A stretch of 64,000 nucleotides of DNA, taken from contig NZ_JAPONB010000005.1 in NCBI RefSeq assembly GCF_026676115.1, positions 1-64,000 of the forward strand, written 5' to 3'. This stretch comes from Salinimicrobium sp. TH3 (GTDB taxonomy: Bacteria; Bacteroidota; Bacteroidia; Flavobacteriales; Flavobacteriaceae). Made by a program: the position numbers and the translations under genes. The notes beneath the pieces are model-generated. The model ran no database searches. It worked only from the letters and a program-made list of their open reading frames with translations, and had not been told where the DNA came from. Shown here piece after piece: positions 51,573-59,774 of this stretch. Numbering within the stretch: position 1 is the first letter of the stretch; each line of letters begins with the position of its first letter.

Positions 51573-52844
51573 ATGGCAGTAGACTTACTTCTTGGATTAC
51601 AATGGGGAGATGAAGGAAAAGGAAAAATAGTAGATGTATTTACCAAACAATATGACATCATCGCCCGCTTCCAGGGAGGCCCAAACGCAGGACATACTTT
51701 AGAGTTTGATGGCCAAAAACACGTGCTTCACACAATTCCCTCGGGCATCTTTCATGCAAATGCTATTAATCTTGTTGGGAACGGCGTTGTAATAGACCCG
51801 GTAATCTTCAAGAGGGAACTTGACAACTTAACCAAGTCGGGAGTTGATTACACGAAAAAACTTATCATTTCCAGGAAAGCACATTTGATCCTGCCTACGC
51901 ATCGCTTGCTGGATGCAGCAAGTGAAGCTTCAAAAGGAAAAGCGAAAATTGGTTCCACCCTTAAAGGAATTGGTCCAACTTATATGGACAAGACCGGCAG
52001 GAATGGAATTCGTGTTGGCGACCTTGAGCTAAGCGACTGGAAAGAAAAATACCGCAACCTTGCCGATAAGCATGAAGCTATGATAAGCTTCTACAATGTT
52101 GATATACAATACGACCTGGGGGAGCTGGAATCGGAATTCTTTAAGGCAATCGAAACCCTTAAATCCCTGCAGTTCATAGACAGCGAGGAATATTTGTACC
52201 AGGCTCAGAAAAACGGAAAATCCATCCTGGCCGAAGGTGCACAGGGATCATTGCTCGATATCGACTTTGGAACCTATCCTTTCGTTACTTCTTCCAATAC
52301 TACAGCGGCAGGAGCCTGTACCGGTTTGGGTGTAGCTCCAGGACAGATCAAGGAAGTCTTCGGGATTTTTAAAGCTTACACGACCCGTGTAGGTAGCGGC
52401 CCCTTCCCTACCGAGCTTTTTGATGAAGACGGTGAAACTATGGGACGTGTGGGAAAAGAATTTGGCGCAACTACAGGAAGAGCCCGCCGCTGCGGATGGC
52501 TTGACATGGTGGCCCTTAAATATGCCGTGCAGGTAAGCGGGGTTACTCAGCTTATCATGATGAAAGCTGATGTTTTGAGTGGCTTTGACACTCTTAAAAT
52601 ATGTACCGCCTATAATTATCGTGGAGAAGAGATCACTCACCTACCATATAATATAGAGCATGAAAATGTAACTCCTATATACACACATTTTAAAGGTTGG
52701 GAAAAAGATCTTACTCAGCTTTCATCACCAGATGAATTGCCACAAGAGCTTAAAGAGTACATATCATTTATTGAAAAAGAACTTGAGATCCCGATAAAGA
52801 TCGTGTCTGTAGGTCCCGACAGGCTTCAGACCATCGAGCTTTAA
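51573..52844 (+). CDS. purA: Adenylosuccinate synthetase
   Basis: A 423-residue enzyme with the N-terminal GTP loop WGDEGKGKIVD, GGPNAGHT, the IMP-binding GSTLKGIGPTYMDK(T)GRNGIRV in parts, the effector loop GAQGSLLDIDFGTYPFVTSSN in parts, and the GTP specificity motif near residue 400. It makes adenylosuccinate from IMP and aspartate in AMP synthesis. Last gene of the fur-purA pair; a strong terminator follows. Confidence 0.97.
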   Translation: MAVDLLLGLQWGDEGKGKIVDVFTKQYDIIARFQGGPNAGHTLEFDGQKHVLHTIPSGIFHANAINLVGNGVVIDPVIFKRELDNLTKSGVDYTKKLIISRKAHLILPTHRLLDAASEASKGKAKIGSTLKGIGPTYMDKTGRNGIRVGDLELSDWKEKYRNLADKHEAMISFYNVDIQYDLGELESEFFKAIETLKSLQFIDSEEYLYQAQKNGKSILAEGAQGSLLDIDFGTYPFVTSSNTTAAGACTGLGVAPGQIKEVFGIFKAYTTRVGSGPFPTELFDEDGETMGRVGKEFGATTGRARRCGWLDMVALKYAVQVSGVTQLIMMKADVLSGFDTLKICTAYNYRGEEITHLPYNIEHENVTPIYTHFKGWEKDLTQLSSPDELPQELKEYISFIEKELEIPIKIVSVGPDRLQTIEL

Positions 52845-52852
52845 GAGGTTCC

Positions 52853-52867
52853 AAAAATGTCATTTTT
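52853..52867. repeat. AAAAATGTCATTTTT palindrome after purA
   Basis: A perfect 7-bp inverted repeat around T, starting 9 bp after the purA stop and just before the purA terminator. Confidence 0.6.
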
Positions 52868-52898
52868 AAAAGGTGTTGCGAGAGCAACACCTTTTTTT
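52868..52898 (+). terminator. Rho-independent terminator after purA
   Basis: AGGTGTTGC (52871-52879), loop GAGA, GCAACACCT (52884-52892), followed by a run of T to 52898. Confidence 0.92.
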
Positions 52899-52953
52899 GT
52901 TATTAGAAAGAAAACCTTCTTCATCTCTAATTGAGACATTTGGCTATCAAACA

Positions 52954-53030
52954 TCATTCTGAATTTATTTCAAAATCTTAGATTGATCTTTCCACCTCAT
53001 TTTAGAACCTGAAACAAGTTCAGGTTGATG
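52954..53030 (-). repeat. Double-hairpin intergenic element, copy 2
   Basis: Inverted relative to copy 1. It starts with the half CATTCTGAATTTATTTCA and ends with ACCTGAAACAAGTTCAGGT. Its last 27 bp match copy 1 exactly in reverse complement. It sits in the 498-bp gap between purA and the membrane protein gene. The remainder of the gap (53031-53290) shows no ORF or further motif I can name. Confidence 0.7.
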
Positions 53031-53290
53031 ATTGGCTTGTAATTATGGTTATTTTTCCTGAAGAGAAATAGCTACCTCATCAATAGAAAAGGGATGAACA
53101 TAAATTATATAGGTTTTACAAATCGATCCAGTGCCATTTTCTGTTTTACCCCTGCCCAAAAGGAGCCGGAAAATGAATTGAAAACATGAAATTCAAATTA
53201 GCTTCTGGAAAATTAACGTCAAGATCTTCTGATCGAGTAGAAAAAAAGTTTTGCACCATGGGCATTATTTTTTACTGCACCAAAAAAAAT

Positions 53291-53333
53291 TTTTGCACAC
53301 AAAAATTAAATTATTAACTTTGAATTGCAAAGT
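53291..53333 (+). promoter_or_regulatory. Promoter with overlapping 17-bp palindromic operator
   Basis: TTTTG (53291-53295) and TAACTTTG (53315-53322) are -33 and -7 boxes 19 bp apart. The palindrome ACTTTGA-ATT-GCAAAGT (53317-53333; 6 of 7 arm positions pair) overlaps the -7 box and the expected start of transcription. A bound protein would block the promoter. The ATG of the membrane protein gene follows 9 bp later. Confidence 0.65.
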
Positions 53334-53342
53334 ACTTTCTAA

Positions 53343-53957
53343 ATGAAGAGAAAAGAAGAAGATTACATGCAGGACCTTAGGGAGATACGATCCATTATGG
53401 AACGCTCCACCAAGTTCCTCTCTCTTAGCGGAATATCGGGGGTCCTGGCAGGGCTCTACGCTTTGGCAGGAGCTTACCTGGCCTTCAATATCTTTGATGA
53501 TACCGAAGCACTGGTTTACGGGATACCTTCAGGCGAGAACGTGTGGGACCTGCTGCTCATAGGGACAGTGGTGCTCCTCCTCGCAGTCTCCACTGCCGTG
53601 GCATTTTCGGTAAACAAAGCCAGAAGGAAAGGGGAAAGAGTGTGGAATCCTGCCGCCAAAAGGATGCTGGCTAATATGGCGGTTCCCCTTGTGGCCGGTG
53701 GTTTGCTAGCCCTGGTCTTTTTAGCAAAAGGGCTCATCATGTTGATGGCCCCGGTTACACTGATATTTTACGGGATAGGTCTATACAATGCAAGTAAGTT
53801 CACTTATGAGGATGTAAAATATCTGGGTTTTATTCAAATGGTGCTCGGATTGTTTGGAGCCTTCTTTACCGAATATAGTCTCCTGTTTTGGGCCTTTGGA
53901 TTTGGGGTGATGCATATTATTTATGGGATCTATGTGAACTATAAGTACGAAAGGTGA
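53343..53957 (+). CDS. Polytopic membrane protein, first gene of HTH-regulated cluster
   Basis: A 204-residue protein with a short charged N-terminus (KRKEEDYMQDLREIRSIMERSTKF) and about six membrane segments (for example GISGVLAGLYALAGAYLAF, LLIGTVVLLLAVSTAVAF, LVAGGLLALVFLAKGL). No catalytic motif visible. It overlaps the HTH regulator by GTGA and carries the promoter with the palindromic operator. Function unknown; a role in sensing, or a target of the regulator, is possible. Confidence 0.75.
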   Translation: MKRKEEDYMQDLREIRSIMERSTKFLSLSGISGVLAGLYALAGAYLAFNIFDDTEALVYGIPSGENVWDLLLIGTVVLLLAVSTAVAFSVNKARRKGERVWNPAAKRMLANMAVPLVAGGLLALVFLAKGLIMLMAPVTLIFYGIGLYNASKFTYEDVKYLGFIQMVLGLFGAFFTEYSLLFWAFGFGVMHIIYGIYVNYKYER

Positions 53958-54253
53958 AAATATCTATAGATGGTTTGCATAAGGCATTTGAGAGCAGGAT
54001 TAGGCTGGGAATTATGTCTGCCCTGGCTGTAAATGATACGCTGGATTTCTCATCGCTAAAAGATTATCTCAACGTGACCGATGGGAACCTGGCAAGTCAT
54101 TTAAAAGCTCTTGAAAAAGAAAAATTTGTTGCTGTGACAAAGTCTTTCATCGATAGAAAACCTAATACGAGATACACCATGACAAAACAGGGAAGAAAAG
54201 CTTTTGAGGAACACCTGGCAGCACTGGAAAATTTAATAAAGTCACAAAAATAA
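53954..54253 (+). CDS. Winged-helix transcriptional regulator (HTH_34-like)
   Basis: A 99-residue protein from a GTG start, essentially a single winged helix: RIRLGIMSALAVNDTLDFSSLKDYL, then the recognition region VTDGNLASHLKALEKEKFVAV, then the wing and RKPNTRYTMTKQGRKAFEEHL. This small DNA-binding type (relatives of PadR/MarR/ArsR folds) lacks metal or ligand residues. Near-identical 17-bp palindromes lie before its own operon and before the next one, so it is the likely repressor of both. Confidence 0.85.
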   Translation: MKISIDGLHKAFESRIRLGIMSALAVNDTLDFSSLKDYLNVTDGNLASHLKALEKEKFVAVTKSFIDRKPNTRYTMTKQGRKAFEEHLAALENLIKSQK

Positions 54254-54268
54254 TTTTTTTATACATCT

Positions 54269-54285
54269 ACTTTGAATTTCAAAGT
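54269..54285 (+). promoter_or_regulatory. 17-bp palindromic operator before second membrane operon
   Basis: ACTTTGA-ATT-TCAAAGT is a perfect 7-bp inverted repeat. It differs by one base from the operator at 53317-53333, and similarity continues downstream (TACTYTYTAAA). The left arm TTTG overlaps a possible -7 box (CTACTTTG, 54267-54274). Confidence 0.65.
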
Positions 54286-54323
54286 ACTCTTTAAAATTAT
54301 AACATTCACTTAATTAACTCATT

Positions 54324-54659
54324 ATGGAATCCAGCACACATCTATTTAAGAACAGCTTTACCGCAGCCCTGTCAAGGAGGATCCTCATAGGGGCAGCCTT
54401 CGCTTTTGTCCTCATTACCCTTTTTGTAATGGGGGTAGACAATCCCGATCCCGAATGGCCAAAATACTGGAAAATACGGCCAATTGTGGTGACCTCTATT
54501 GCCGGGGGAATTGGAGGTGCTTTTGCCGATTTCATGCACCTAATGAGGCGAGAAGGAGGCATCTACAGGGGGCTTGGCATTGTTCTGAGCCTGGTGGGAT
54601 ATGTGGTCATTCTTTGGCTGGGAAGTGTTTTCGGACTCGCCGGAACTCTGTGGAATTAG
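54324..54659 (+). CDS. Small membrane protein of unknown function
   Basis: A 111-residue protein with three membrane segments (IGAAFAFVLITLFVMGV, PIVVTSIAGGIGGAFADFM, GLGIVLSLVGYVVILWLGSVF). Homologues are, as I recall, sometimes labelled potassium transporter KefB, but there is no transporter motif in it. It is the first gene after the second operator, 17 bp before the next gene. Confidence 0.68.
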   Translation: MESSTHLFKNSFTAALSRRILIGAAFAFVLITLFVMGVDNPDPEWPKYWKIRPIVVTSIAGGIGGAFADFMHLMRREGGIYRGLGIVLSLVGYVVILWLGSVFGLAGTLWN

Positions 54660-54676
54660 ACCTAAAACCCGAAGTC

Positions 54677-55918
54677 ATGAAAGAAAACATCTTAGCTGCA
54701 ATTAATGATCCGGGGCAATTGGAAAGGTATTACCGGAGCAACAAAAGCGAATTCAGGCGGGATTTCAATTCGGTTTATACCGAGATCCAGGGAAGTTCGC
54801 TGGCGCAATTCTGGTATGAGAGACTTAATTTTGAGAAAGAAGAAGTAAGCTGGGGAAGCCGTAAGGAGATCCTGTTCGTTCTTTCTTCTGCCCTTTTGGC
54901 CGGTCTTATAGCCAAAATCCCGCATCTCTTAGGAGTAAGCGAGGACTTCTTTTATCCACGGAATATTGGTTTTATTTTCCTTCCGTTGCTTACGGCCTAT
55001 TTTGCCTGGAAAAGTGAGCTCAACCTAAAGAGGATTGTAACAATTGGAGCTGTTTTCATCGCCTGCCTCCTCTATATCAATCTCTACCCTGCCTCCTCTC
55101 CCGAAAATGATATTTTTATTCTCATTTGTATCCACCTGCCTTTATTGCTTTGGATACTCCTGGGTTCAGCTTTTGTGGGAAATGATCTTAGTAACAACTC
55201 GCGCCGACTTTCATTTTTAAGCTACAATGGCGACCTGTTGATCATTACTGGCCTTATCCTCATTGCCGGCGGAATTATGACCGGGGTAACCATAGGTTTA
55301 TTTTCGGCTATCGGTTTAAATATTGAAGATTTCTATTTCAGGAATGTAGTAATATTTGGGCTCCCCGCGGCACCCATCATAGGTAACTATCTAATTCAGA
55401 AGAACCCGCAACTGGTGGGAAAGGTTTCACCGGTGATCGCCAGGATCTTTTGTCCGCTGGTGCTCGTCATGCTGGTGATCTATCTGGCAGCCATGCTTTT
55501 TGCAGGAGGAGATCCTTACAATGACAGAGACTTTTTGCTGGTTTTCAATGTGCTGCTCATCGGGGTAATGGCGATCATCTTCTTTTCGGTCGCGGGGGCT
55601 TCAGAAAATACCCACCTTGAGAAATGGATGTTGTTCCTGCTTTCTGTAGTTACCATCATTGTAAACGGTATAGCTCTTTCGGCAATCATGTTCCGTATTG
55701 CAGCGTGGGGAATTACGCCCAACAGGCTGGCCGTGATGGGCGCAAATATTTTGATCCTCACGCATCTATTGCTGGTGGCTACCAACCTTTATAAAACAGC
55801 TTCAGGAAAAGGAACCTCTGCTCAACTGGAGCGCTCCATAGCCGGTTACATACCTGTTTATGTGATATGGCTGCTCATTGTTGTTTTTCTTTTTCCTTTA
55901 TTATTCAGTTTTACCTAA
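54677..55918 (+). CDS. Large polytopic membrane protein (DUF4153-like)
   Basis: The ATG at 54677 (MKENILAAINDPGQLERYYR) gives 413 residues; a longer frame overlaps the previous gene. A cytosolic N-terminal region of about 75 residues precedes about ten membrane helices. The layout resembles DUF4153 proteins, but this family call is uncertain. No catalytic residues recognised. Lies in the HTH-regulated cluster. Confidence 0.65.
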   Translation: MKENILAAINDPGQLERYYRSNKSEFRRDFNSVYTEIQGSSLAQFWYERLNFEKEEVSWGSRKEILFVLSSALLAGLIAKIPHLLGVSEDFFYPRNIGFIFLPLLTAYFAWKSELNLKRIVTIGAVFIACLLYINLYPASSPENDIFILICIHLPLLLWILLGSAFVGNDLSNNSRRLSFLSYNGDLLIITGLILIAGGIMTGVTIGLFSAIGLNIEDFYFRNVVIFGLPAAPIIGNYLIQKNPQLVGKVSPVIARIFCPLVLVMLVIYLAAMLFAGGDPYNDRDFLLVFNVLLIGVMAIIFFSVAGASENTHLEKWMLFLLSVVTIIVNGIALSAIMFRIAAWGITPNRLAVMGANILILTHLLLVATNLYKTASGKGTSAQLERSIAGYIPVYVIWLLIVVFLFPLLFSFT

Positions 55919-55949
55919 ACCTAAATATCAACCTTTAAAAACAATCATT

Positions 55950-56234
55950 ATGAAAATTACAAGACTTACAGGACTAATGCTTACTGCAGCCTTAATTTTA
56001 CTCCTGCCGTTGGTAGGGATGATCTTCACTTCGGAAGTTGATTGGGGACTTCTGGACTTTGTTGTTATGGGAATTTTACTCTTTGGCACCGCATTCATTA
56101 TTGATCTTATCTTCAAAAAAGTAAGAACTACAGAAAAGCGTATCATTTATGCGGCTATTGTACTTGGGGTACTTTTCCTGGTCTGGGCCGAACTTGCCGT
56201 GGGCATTTTCGGAACGCCATTCGCCGGTAGTTAA
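55950..56234 (+). CDS. Small membrane protein of unknown function
   Basis: From the ATG at 55950 the product is 94 residues with three membrane segments (TGLMLTAALILLLPLVGMIF, LLDFVVMGILLFGTAFIIDLI, AAIVLGVLFLVWAELAVGIF). Weakly resembles small membrane proteins with TM repeats. Same direction as its neighbours with 31- and 19-bp gaps. Confidence 0.6.
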   Translation: MKITRLTGLMLTAALILLLPLVGMIFTSEVDWGLLDFVVMGILLFGTAFIIDLIFKKVRTTEKRIIYAAIVLGVLFLVWAELAVGIFGTPFAGS

Positions 56235-56253
56235 TTTATTACAATCAATCATT

Positions 56254-56523
56254 ATGAAAAATAGAATTAGTATATCCGAAACTGTGAGCTGGTTTCTGGG
56301 ATTGATCATTTTTACCCTTGGAATTCTGAACCTCATTTTGATCCATCCTGTCCCAGGGCTCACTTATGTCTTGTTTTCGCTGCTTTTCTTCCCTCCCGTA
56401 GAAAGGTTTTTTAGGCGGAAGTTTGGTATTTCAATTCCTTTTGCCGCTCTGTTAGTCTTTGCACTGGTGATCTTCTGGTTTACACTTGGGGTGAGCGACC
56501 TGGGGGAAATGTACGGTCTGTAA
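56254..56523 (+). CDS. Small membrane protein of unknown function
   Basis: From the ATG at 56254 the product is 89 residues with two or three membrane segments (WFLGLIIFTLGILNLILI, YVLFSLLFFPPVERF, FAALLVFALVIFWFTLGV). No family recognised. Part of the same run of membrane genes. Confidence 0.6.
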   Translation: MKNRISISETVSWFLGLIIFTLGILNLILIHPVPGLTYVLFSLLFFPPVERFFRRKFGISIPFAALLVFALVIFWFTLGVSDLGEMYGL

Positions 56524-56615
56524 ATTAGCTGAAGACCTACTGCTGAAAGAGCAAAATTTGGACTGGCAATGGCGGGATTATTGCATAATCCTTCTAAAAT
56601 GAAAAGTTTAAGCTA

Positions 56616-57404
56616 ATGGAATATTTTGTTGATGAAGATTCGATAGTGCGTAAGATATGGGGAAAGAGTGATACCATTCTTTTCATTTTTGCCGGTGCCT
56701 CTGCCGAATTTGCTCTCAACAAGGCCGTGGACTGGCTCTACTTTACCGGAAGACTCCCTGCCGATCCTCTGGGGAGGTTGTTCTCCACCGTATCTTATGC
56801 GAGGCAGATCGTTTTCCTGCCAAAAAAGGATGCGCTGGCGGCGATTAACAGCATCAATACTGTGCATGCTAATGTGGAGAACAAGCGCGGCAGCCAAATC
56901 CCCCAATGGGCTTACCGCGATGTGCTGTATATGCTCATTGGGTATTCCATTCGTGCCTATGAACTGCTGGAACACAAACTTACTGAAGCCGAAAAAGAGG
57001 AAGTCTTTAATGTTTTTTACCGTATTGGCCTGGAAATGGGAATCAAGGATCTTCCGGTAAACTACAGGGACTGGCTGCCCGACCGGAAAGAACATTTGTA
57101 CCGCGACCTAGAAAAAGGCGAATACAGTGTAGATCTCTACTTGCAGTATCGCAAGCATCTCGGTCCAGTTCGTTACTGGTTTCTCATGCAGGTACAGGAG
57201 TTGGTTTGTCCTTCGAGGGTAAAGGAGTTGCTCGACCTAAAACCCAATGCAGTCATCCCACCGGCTTTGACTGCCTACAAAGCGAGCCGAAATTTTAAAA
57301 TGGATTACTTCATAAAATCCCTGCTCCTCCCGTCAGATTACAAAGAAGAGATCAGGGAACTGGACAGGTTTGGAGAAAAAAAAGGTAGACCCGCCGAAGT
57401 GTAA
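56616..57404 (+). CDS. MpaB/DUF2236-family oxygenase-like protein
   Basis: A 262-residue protein with the DUF2236 layout: GASAEFALNKAVDWLYFTGR at residues 27-46, followed by GRLFSTVSYARQIVF, VHANVENKRGSQIPQW (the His of the haem region) and LIGYSIRAYELL with a long helical C-terminal part. Family members include fungal MpaB and rubber oxygenase Lcp, which bind haem b. Substrate not predictable. It is 92 bp after the membrane gene cluster, so co-transcription is open. Confidence 0.75.
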   Translation: MEYFVDEDSIVRKIWGKSDTILFIFAGASAEFALNKAVDWLYFTGRLPADPLGRLFSTVSYARQIVFLPKKDALAAINSINTVHANVENKRGSQIPQWAYRDVLYMLIGYSIRAYELLEHKLTEAEKEEVFNVFYRIGLEMGIKDLPVNYRDWLPDRKEHLYRDLEKGEYSVDLYLQYRKHLGPVRYWFLMQVQELVCPSRVKELLDLKPNAVIPPALTAYKASRNFKMDYFIKSLLLPSDYKEEIRELDRFGEKKGRPAEV

Positions 57405-57424
57405 ATTCTGTTCTGAAGAGGACT

Positions 57425-57443
57425 CCAAAAAAGGCATTTTTGG
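57425..57443. repeat. CCAAAAAAGGCATTTTTGG palindrome variant
   Basis: Stem CCAAAAA/TTTTTGG around AGGCA, one base away from AAAAATGNCATTTTT in its core. It lies 20 bp after the DUF2236 stop; no T-run follows. Confidence 0.45.
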
Positions 57444-57518
57444 AACACCTTATTTTTGCCGCTGAAGACGTGCAGCAGCTTGAAGGTAATCCCAAAACCT
57501 TATTCTAGCTAAGAAAAG

Positions 57519-57584
57519 TTTCAGAAATTTTAATAAATTCTGAAATATTACCACTTCGTTGATCAAAATTCAGGTGAACCTGAA
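57519..57584 (-). repeat. Double-hairpin intergenic element, diverged copy 3
   Basis: The left half TTTCAGAA...TTCTGAAA (57519-57544) is an imperfect palindrome. The right half TTCAGGT-GA-ACCTGAA (57569-57584) has 7-bp arms. The order and spacing of these halves match copy 2, but the sequence outside the arms is different. Confidence 0.45.
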
Positions 57585-57803
57585 GTAAAATCTTAAGAAT
57601 TCTCTTTCCGAACAGGAAACATACTTACAAAAAACAAACTCAGCTTTAAGTTTAGCATTAATCTCTTCAAGCCTATCAAGGTCCTTCAGTTTCACAACTT
57701 CAAAAATTATTTTGGATCTTAGAAATAGCCCAACAATACAGCTGTAAAATTTAAAAAATAGACCTAATTCCTTTATCTTGCCGGCCTGTCAAAAATTAAA
57801 GCT

Positions 57804-59648
57804 ATGAAAGAGAATAAAGTGCTGAATTATATTGAAAATGTCTTAGAAAATATGCCTACTGACTGGTTGAGGCTAACAACCCATCGATTGGACATTTATG
57901 ATGAAAAGCTGGCAAAAACTCAATTTTTAGACCGGTTTGAATATTTGTATAGTTCCAATAATTCTGAAACATCAGCACTAAGTGAGTTACCAACCGCCTT
58001 TGATTATATCCGGTTGGGTCATCCGTTATCTTCAATTCTCGAATGGACAATTGCAGAATTAAATGGCCTAAAGCCGGAAAATGTCATTAGTATCTCATCA
58101 AGGACGGTTCCCGTTCTGGCGGTCCTTAGAAAGAACCTGTTGGAAAACAAGAATACCCAGATATGTTATACAGGAGAATTACCCGAATTTTTTGATCCTG
58201 AAGCCCTAAAGCGTGTTTACGGTTATAATTTTGAATTAAAGAAAGTTGAGAACCTGGAAGAAATATCGGGATATGACGGAAGTACTATTTACATCTCCCC
58301 GCAGGATGAAATAGGTAAAGTTGAGCTTAATTCACATGTCGACTTTTTTATTAGTGTCCACTCTCACCTGGGAAGCATTTTACTGGTAAATGGCGAGCAA
58401 AATGAGAGCTATATTTCAGAAATACAGCATGTAAGGAGAAGAGAAACTATTGCAATGACCCCTGCCGATTCATTTTCTGCCTTGCAGCAGTTAGTAGGAA
58501 AATCTACTGCTAACCGGCAGGAAAATACTATTGAGGCAAATAAGGTTAAGGTTATAGAGTCAATTAAAAAGATCACCGGCACCAACACAAAGGCTTTACT
58601 TGCTTCTAGTGGATTATCTATCCAGTATGCTATCATGATGGGCCTTATTGATGATGCACTTGAAAAGCATAAAGGCAAAGACATCAAATTTATTGTTCCC
58701 CCAAATTGTTACGGTGGAACGAACGACCAGGCAAGACGGGTTGCTGCATGTATTGATAATGTTGAAGTAGTGGACCTGCCTGTTGATGGTGACAATGATA
58801 TGGTTCAAAGTATTGACACTGTATTGGACAGGATCGCTAAAGAAAATGCTGTCCCTTATATCATCGCCGAAATTCCAACAAATCCAAGAGTCGAAGTTCC
58901 AGATCTGGAAAAATTGAAAGATGTTTTAAGTAAAGCACGTAAAAGTGCAACAGGTGAAGTTGCCATTGATCCGGTTTTCATTTTAGATCAAACCTTTTGT
59001 CCCAACGTTCAATTTCTGGCTAAAGATGGAATACTCTCCAACATAAGAACAATTTCCTATGTTAGTGGATCAAAATTTCCAAGTGGAGGAAAATGTACTG
59101 CCGGTTATTGTGTAGTTAATGATAAGGCCGAAGCCTTATTGGAGAAGATCGAAAAGCACCTGGTACTTTGTGATAACGAGGCTACAGGGCTTCAGGTTCA
59201 ATTATTAGCAGAGCAATTGCCTTCAATGAATCAAAGGATTAAAGATGCTTACAGAAATACCCGTGAATTTGTAAACTTCATCAGGGAGACCTTACCAACG
59301 GCGAAGATCAATTTTGTTTCGGAAGAATTGGCTCAGGCAGGATTTACTCCCTCTGTATTTTCATTGGATCTTCCAACAAAAGGAGAAACAGATGAAGAAA
59401 GAGAAGCTTATAAAAGGAAATTGAATCAAAAATTGATCGATATGATGATCAATGAAATCCCGAATGAGAGCAAGTATTGTGTGAGCTATGGACAGTTAAA
59501 AGGATGTTACTGGACTATTCCTGCGACATCAACACAGGGAACGACCAAAGAAGACGATAAAGATTATATCGCCAGGGTATCATTGTCTCCCAATTTGGAT
59601 CTTGAACATCATAAAAAAGTCTTTAAAGATTTTGTTGAACAAATTTGA
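57804..59648 (+). CDS. PLP enzyme of the Cys/Met metabolism fold with long N-terminal extension
   Basis: A 614-residue protein. Residues about 240-614 follow the cystathionine gamma-synthase family: LLASSGLSIQYAIMMGL, PPNCYGGT, IIAEIPTNPRVEVPDLEKL, the PLP-pyridine Asp395 in LDQTFCPNVQF, and the PLP-binding lysine K424 in SGSKFPSGGK. The first ~215 residues have no counterpart in usual family members (about 380-400 residues). They contain IRLGHPLSSILEWTIAELNG and SSRTVPVLAVLRKNLL, which could be a degenerate or partner domain. Substrate unknown. It stands alone before lspA, with wide non-coding gaps on both sides. Confidence 0.78.
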   Translation: MKENKVLNYIENVLENMPTDWLRLTTHRLDIYDEKLAKTQFLDRFEYLYSSNNSETSALSELPTAFDYIRLGHPLSSILEWTIAELNGLKPENVISISSRTVPVLAVLRKNLLENKNTQICYTGELPEFFDPEALKRVYGYNFELKKVENLEEISGYDGSTIYISPQDEIGKVELNSHVDFFISVHSHLGSILLVNGEQNESYISEIQHVRRRETIAMTPADSFSALQQLVGKSTANRQENTIEANKVKVIESIKKITGTNTKALLASSGLSIQYAIMMGLIDDALEKHKGKDIKFIVPPNCYGGTNDQARRVAACIDNVEVVDLPVDGDNDMVQSIDTVLDRIAKENAVPYIIAEIPTNPRVEVPDLEKLKDVLSKARKSATGEVAIDPVFILDQTFCPNVQFLAKDGILSNIRTISYVSGSKFPSGGKCTAGYCVVNDKAEALLEKIEKHLVLCDNEATGLQVQLLAEQLPSMNQRIKDAYRNTREFVNFIRETLPTAKINFVSEELAQAGFTPSVFSLDLPTKGETDEEREAYKRKLNQKLIDMMINEIPNESKYCVSYGQLKGCYWTIPATSTQGTTKEDDKDYIARVSLSPNLDLEHHKKVFKDFVEQI

Positions 59649-59774
59649 TTAAGGACGAGGAAATTACGGGAGTAATTTAGATGCTAAAATTCAAAAAGAC
59701 TCAGACCTTAAGCGAGATATTGTTTAGGTTACAAGGGGAAATAAATAGAAATTGACAAGCTCAATATAAACCAG

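Larger units (their letters stand above)
57405..57803. other. 399-bp non-coding gap with palindromes
   Basis: No gene seen. It holds a variant of the short palindrome (57425-57443), a copy of the double-hairpin element (57519-57584), and, just before the next gene, TTTATCTTG (57773-57781) as a weak -7-like sequence. The rest is AT-rich and featureless. Confidence 0.6.
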
